Part shown: positions 60,622 through 64,000 of the stretch, in pieces
How the letters are laid out: the number at the start of each line of letters is the position of its first letter
Numbering within the stretch: the first letter of the stretch is position 1
Assembly (NCBI GenBank): GCA_965219125.1
Contig: CBDCMO010000001.1
Span: forward strand, 310,001 to 374,000
Direction: 5' to 3'
Source of the DNA: JBBSOK01 sp965219125
GTDB taxonomy: Bacteria; Bacteroidota; Bacteroidia; Flavobacteriales; Flavobacteriaceae
DNA length: 64,000 bases
Translations under genes and position numbers: made by a program
The notes under the pieces: model-generated
What the model saw: the letters and a program-made list of their open reading frames with translations, nothing else
The model's database searches: none
Told to the model about the DNA's origin: nothing

Positions 60622-61353
60622 TTGGAAATAATCAAACTTAGTGCCACCAATTCTACCAATACGTATCTTAAGGAACTCTCCAAGACAATAGATGTTGTGG
60701 ATGGAGTAGTAGTGGTAACCGAAAACCAACAATCCGGCCGCGGGCAATTAGATGGAGTTTGGCAATCTGAAATTGGTAAAAGCCTAACATTTAGTGTCTT
60801 TAAACGATTTGAAAATCTGCAATCTTCGCACCAATTTAAAATTTCTATGTTAGTTGGCGTGTCAATAATTACGGTATTATCTAAGCTAAACATTCCACAG
60901 CTATCCCTGAAATGGCCAAACGACATAATGTCATATAACAAAAAGGTTGGCGGTATTTTAATTGAAAATCAATTAGTAGGCTCGCAGGTTAAATCTGCCG
61001 TAATTGGTATTGGTCTTAATTGTAACGAAATGCAGTTTGATAATCTGCCAAATGCGACTTCTCTAAGACGTATTACAGGCAACATGTTCAATATAGAATT
61101 AATTCTGAAGTCTATTGTACAAGAATTGAATAATTTAGTTGAAACAAAAAAATCTTCTACTTATGAGGATGTTAGACTTATTTACGAAAAGTTATTATTC
61201 AGAAAAGATAAAGTTTGGAATTTCCAAATAGCCGAAGGTCCTTTTTTCAACGGTATAATTAGAGGCGTTACTGAAACAGGAAGATTACTTTTGGAAATAG
61301 AAAGTGGGGAAATTAATGACTATGGTCTAAAAGAATTAAAAATGATTCTTTAA
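60622..61353 (+). CDS. birA: Biotin--[acetyl-CoA carboxylase] ligase
   Basis: Attaches biotin to carboxylases. Motifs: TNSTNTYLKEL, SGRGQLDGVWQSE, KWPNDIM, KVGGILIEN. It lacks the N-terminal DNA-binding domain of E. coli BirA, so it is enzymatic only. No ATG is available: TTG at 60622 is the best start (MEIIKLSATNST) because an in-frame stop lies shortly upstream. The length is 243 residues. Its end overlaps the convergent SRPBCC gene by 4 nt. Confidence 0.93.
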   Translation: MEIIKLSATNSTNTYLKELSKTIDVVDGVVVVTENQQSGRGQLDGVWQSEIGKSLTFSVFKRFENLQSSHQFKISMLVGVSIITVLSKLNIPQLSLKWPNDIMSYNKKVGGILIENQLVGSQVKSAVIGIGLNCNEMQFDNLPNATSLRRITGNMFNIELILKSIVQELNNLVETKKSSTYEDVRLIYEKLLFRKDKVWNFQIAEGPFFNGIIRGVTETGRLLLEIESGEINDYGLKELKMIL

Positions 61354-61742
61354 ACTTTTTCAAGATTATCTGTAAGCGTTTCTAAAAATTTTGTAATTGG
61401 TGCTTTTACCATCATTGCCATCATCATATTAAATTCGCCCTGAAAATCTAATTTTACTTCACTTTTATTTTCATCAATTTCAGTAATGTTGCCAATAAGC
61501 GTGAACGGAATTTTATCGCTAATTGCTCCCAAAATTACTTGACTGGGAGGCTTTATTTCTTTTACTTCCAAGGCAATTTCGGGCATTCCTTTAAGTGCAA
61601 AAACAAATGCATCTTTTCTTAATACTTCAAACTTACTAATATTTTCTGGCATTAAAGCTTCAAAATTTTTAACGTCGCTTAAATAATCACAGGTTTCAAT
61701 TGCAGATTTTTGAACGATTACTTTCTTGCTAGATAATTCCAT
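61350..61742 (-). CDS. SRPBCC/CoxG-like protein
   Basis: A 130-residue soluble protein of the START/polyketide-cyclase fold. The N-terminal VIVQKSAIETCDYLSDVKNFE and C-terminal alpha helix (APITKFLETLTDNLEKV) fit. CoxG members serve carbon monoxide dehydrogenases, but no such genes lie here, so a generic ligand-binding role is assumed. It lies convergent to birA and upstream of pyrE on the same strand with a 71-nt gap. Confidence 0.75.
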   Translation of the reverse strand: MELSSKKVIVQKSAIETCDYLSDVKNFEALMPENISKFEVLRKDAFVFALKGMPEIALEVKEIKPPSQVILGAISDKIPFTLIGNITEIDENKSEVKLDFQGEFNMMMAMMVKAPITKFLETLTDNLEKV

Positions 61743-61813
61743 AATATTTGTAAATTTTTTAATTAGTAATTATAAAATTCTTGAATTTATATAGTGTAAT
61801 TAGGCACTAAAAA

Positions 61814-62461
61814 TTAAAGCGTTGGACTCCAATTTGAAGGATCCGTTCGCCAATTTGCAAGCAGTTCACTTTCATCTTTTGAAATATAATGAGACTTTTC
61901 TGCATTTATAAGCAGATTATTATAGTCGCTCAATGTATGCAGCTCCACTTTTGCCTTTTTAAAATTGGTTTCGGCTTCCTTAAATCCATAGGAAAATATG
62001 GCAACCATTCCTTTAATGTTCATGTCTTCCTTTTCAAGCGCTTCAACTGCCAAAAGACTGCTTTTTCCGGTGCTTATTAAATCTTCAACCACTACAACAG
62101 TTTGGTTTTTGCTCACCAATCCTTCAATTTGGTTTTGCCTGCCGTGTTGTTTTGCTTCTGGCCTCACATAGCAAAAAGGAACATTCAAATAATCGGCAAC
62201 CAATGCGCCAATGCCTATTGCGCCTGTCGCAACGCCGGCAATCATACCTGGCTTTCCGTAAAGCTCTTCAACCTGTTTTGCGAGGTTTTCACGAATGTAA
62301 TTCCGAATTTGCGGAAATGAAAGTGTGATGCGATTATCACAGTAAATTGGGCTTTTCCATCCGGATGCCCACGTAAAAGGGTTTTGTGGTTGTAATTTTA
62401 TTGCATTAATTTGCAATAACAATTCAGCGGTTTTTTGCGCCGTTTCTTTATTTAGGATCAT
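61814..62461 (-). CDS. pyrE: Orotate phosphoribosyltransferase
   Basis: Makes OMP in pyrimidine synthesis. PRPP motif VVVVEDLISTGKSSL and the N-terminal blocks FTWASGWKSPIYCDNR are diagnostic. The chosen start at 62461 (MILNKETAQKTAELL, 215 residues) is the normal family start. A start at 62590 would add 43 residues that run antisense to the NUDIX gene. The ATG overlaps the divergent NUDIX region. Confidence 0.95.
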   Translation of the reverse strand: MILNKETAQKTAELLLQINAIKLQPQNPFTWASGWKSPIYCDNRITLSFPQIRNYIRENLAKQVEELYGKPGMIAGVATGAIGIGALVADYLNVPFCYVRPEAKQHGRQNQIEGLVSKNQTVVVVEDLISTGKSSLLAVEALEKEDMNIKGMVAIFSYGFKEAETNFKKAKVELHTLSDYNNLLINAEKSHYISKDESELLANWRTDPSNWSPTL

Positions 62462-62468
62462 GGTACAA

Positions 62469-63098
62469 ATGTATAAAGTTTTTGTGAAAGATATTCCCAT
62501 TATTCTTTCAACCGAAAAAAATATTGGTAAGCAATATACAGCCATACCTTTGCGCTTGGCAAAGTTTAAAAAACTAATTACTGCTATCAATAATGGCGAA
62601 TTGCTTTATGTAAATCTCTACCATAAAAATGCAGAAAAATTAGAAAGTTTTCTTCGGAAAAAATTGCCAGTGGTCGAAGCTGGCGGCGGGATGGTCTTTA
62701 ACAGCAAAAAAGAAATATTGTTTATTCGAAGAAATAAAAAATGGGATCTTCCAAAAGGTAAAGTTGAAGCAGGCGAAACGTATGAAGAAACTGCAATACG
62801 TGAAGTAATGGAAGAAACGGGCGTAAAAAATCTTGAAATTAGAAAATTTATGACCAAAACCTATCACGTTTTTCAACGGAATGAAAAGTTTAAACTTAAA
62901 ATTACATATTGGTTTGAAATGTTTAGCGATTACGAAGGCGAATTAATACCTGAGCCGCACGAAGGTATTAAAAAAGTAAAGTGGAAAAATTTCGAAAAAT
63001 CGCAAAAAGCACTTACCGATAGTTACGAAAATATAAAATTGTTATTCCCGAAGGAATATTTAACCTCCCACCCTAATGATAGGATAACGCAGGTGTGA
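62469..63098 (+). CDS. NUDIX hydrolase
   Basis: A hydrolase of nucleoside diphosphate derivatives with NUDIX box GKVEAGETYEETAIREVMEETG, given here in two parts (GKVEAGETYEETAIREV and MEETG). An N-terminal domain of about 65 residues precedes it. The start ATG at 62469 (MYKVFVKD) is preferred; an ATG at 62460 (MVQM) would overlap the pyrE start by two bases. At its 3' end it overlaps the convergent M14 gene by 39 nt. Confidence 0.92.
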   Translation: MYKVFVKDIPIILSTEKNIGKQYTAIPLRLAKFKKLITAINNGELLYVNLYHKNAEKLESFLRKKLPVVEAGGGMVFNSKKEILFIRRNKKWDLPKGKVEAGETYEETAIREVMEETGVKNLEIRKFMTKTYHVFQRNEKFKLKITYWFEMFSDYEGELIPEPHEGIKKVKWKNFEKSQKALTDSYENIKLLFPKEYLTSHPNDRITQV

Positions 63099-64000
63099 TG
63101 TTTCGTAATTTGGGCTTTTTTTGTGCAACCAATCTAATTGCAAATACCAATTTGCTTTAAAAGCGGCGTCTTCAGTTTTTTTCTTTTCAAATTCTGCTTT
63201 TATTTCAGGATTTTTATTCAAAAATTCTTCAGCCATATCTTCCCAAACGTAGGGCGAAAAACCTTCTTTCTGCTGCAATATTGTGTCAAAGAAATTCCAA
63301 TTAAAAAATGAATCAACTGCTTGCGGTTCTAATGTTTCCAATAGATATCGTACGCCTTTTTGGTTTGTGCTAATAATATAATCTCCAGCAAAAACCTGGA
63401 CTCTTTCAGTTGTTGAAGTTACGTTTGTGTTGTAATGGGAATAATGTCCTTCGTACGGATTTTTAGCGGTTTCAAAAGTTGCAATTTTATAAACTTCAGC
63501 AGTTATAATCGTATCTTTTTGAAGCTGCTTCATTTCAATTTCATTTAATTCTAAAAGATCAATTACATTCCACCAAGCTTGCGGAATTATATATTTTTCT
63601 GGAATTGTTATCGAGGTCGAAGGTTTAAACGTATTATAATAGGTCACATTTTTAGTGAACGGTTTTGCTTCATCATATTTTAATCTTTGCGAATCGGTTA
63701 TCTTACTTGGAATCATTTCCCCTTTAAAACCTAAAAATTGTAATGTTGACGTTATACTGCTATCAACTTGCCATTGTATTGGATATTCACTTCCGGATTT
63801 ATATGTTGAAAAAGACATATCCCTAAGCGATTTAATTTTTTCTGAATCTGCATCTGCAATATTTACAAAGCTTTTCATTAATTCGTATGTTCCTTCAACT
63901 CTTTGTTTATAGGGTTTTAGCATATGTGTTTCAACCATCATTCCGAATGTATTAAACAAAGCTGTATAACCGGTTGAATATCTCGGCGAGTCCATAAATT
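63060..64000 (-). CDS. M14-family carboxypeptidase-like protein, C-terminal part (truncated at window edge)
   Basis: The frame is open to the right edge, so the N-terminus and the zinc motif lie outside. The visible 313 residues include DSPRYSTGYTALFNTFGMMVETHMLKPYK, given here as DSPRYSTGYTALFNTFG and MVETHMLKPYK, as in Bacteroidota M14 metallocarboxypeptidases where a catalytic Glu lies in the ETHM region. The C-terminal 150 residues form a beta domain (TERVQVFAGDYIISTNQKGV). It is likely an exported peptidase, but the signal peptide is not visible. Confidence 0.85.
   Translation of the reverse strand, partial: FMDSPRYSTGYTALFNTFGMMVETHMLKPYKQRVEGTYELMKSFVNIADADSEKIKSLRDMSFSTYKSGSEYPIQWQVDSSITSTLQFLGFKGEMIPSKITDSQRLKYDEAKPFTKNVTYYNTFKPSTSITIPEKYIIPQAWWNVIDLLELNEIEMKQLQKDTIITAEVYKIATFETAKNPYEGHYSHYNTNVTSTTERVQVFAGDYIISTNQKGVRYLLETLEPQAVDSFFNWNFFDTILQQKEGFSPYVWEDMAEEFLNKNPEIKAEFEKKKTEDAAFKANWYLQLDWLHKKSPNYETSHLRYPIIRVGG

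Noticed and set aside
62462..62590. N-terminal extension of PyrE
   Set aside because: It lies antisense to the NUDIX gene and has no counterpart in the OPRTase family; the ATG at 62461 gives the normal start.

Overview
The window comes from an AT-rich genome of the Bacteroidota, almost certainly a marine- or soil-type member of the Flavobacteriales. The evidence is a giant secreted repeat protein with a gliding/type IX secretion (T9SS) C-terminus, a second protein with a T9SS type A tail, an OmpP1/FadL porin, Bacteroidota promoters (TTTG, about 19 nt, TAnnTTTG), little Shine-Dalgarno signal, and the short ProRS form. No phage, IS element, CRISPR array or rRNA was seen.

Region 1 (about 315-13850, + strand) is a compact [NiFe]-hydrogenase locus. 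It holds a cytoplasmic-type small and large subunit resembling group 2a uptake hydrogenases (the class of cyanobacterial Hup and mycobacterial Huc), a maturation endopeptidase, two small unknown proteins, a TPR protein, all six hyp maturation genes (A, B, F, C, D, E) and a cytoplasmic six-bladed NHL propeller. A convergent nickel-permease-like gene follows. A DUF433/DUF5615 toxin-antitoxin-like pair sits between hypA and hypB. No cytochrome b or Tat signal was found, so the electron acceptor is not evident.

Region 2 (13851-23000) carries housekeeping genes: acs, trxB, miaA, an ion channel with a zinc ribbon, a DnaQ/GIY-YIG nuclease, cysS and folE. Region 3 (23038-34386) is the cell surface block: a small secreted protein, the 2562-residue T9SS repeat protein with 18 modules, an OmpP1-type barrel and a low-complexity lipoprotein. 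Region 4 (34488-45300) holds proS, tRNA-Glu and rpsT, a flavin monooxygenase with a DnaJ-type zinc finger, coaD, ddl, a PASTA protein, rluD, an FG-GAP T9SS protein, yaaA and a glycosylase-like protein.

Region 5 (45383-52645, - strand) is a complete trp operon, trpE-G-D-C-F-B-x-A. It is preceded by a classical attenuator: an 18-residue leader peptide with tandem Trp codons, an antiterminator segment and a U-tailed terminator. It contains two oddities: a HEPN-motif protein between trpB and trpA, and a flavobacterial intergenic repeat between trpE and trpG that supplies the likely trpG start codon. Region 6 (52697-64000) carries a yceI/nitroreductase/marR operon with twin palindromic operators, two rhodaneses, a phospholipid/protease run (acyl-CoA-binding protein, psd, cdsA, LUD protein, ftsH, rsfS), birA, an SRPBCC protein, pyrE and a NUDIX gene whose starts nearly touch, and the C-terminal part of an M14-type carboxypeptidase that runs off the edge.

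The most interesting signals are the hydrogenase locus with its unnamed accessory module and embedded toxin-antitoxin-like pair, the readable trp attenuator, the HEPN-like gene in the trp operon, and the repeat architecture of the giant surface protein.
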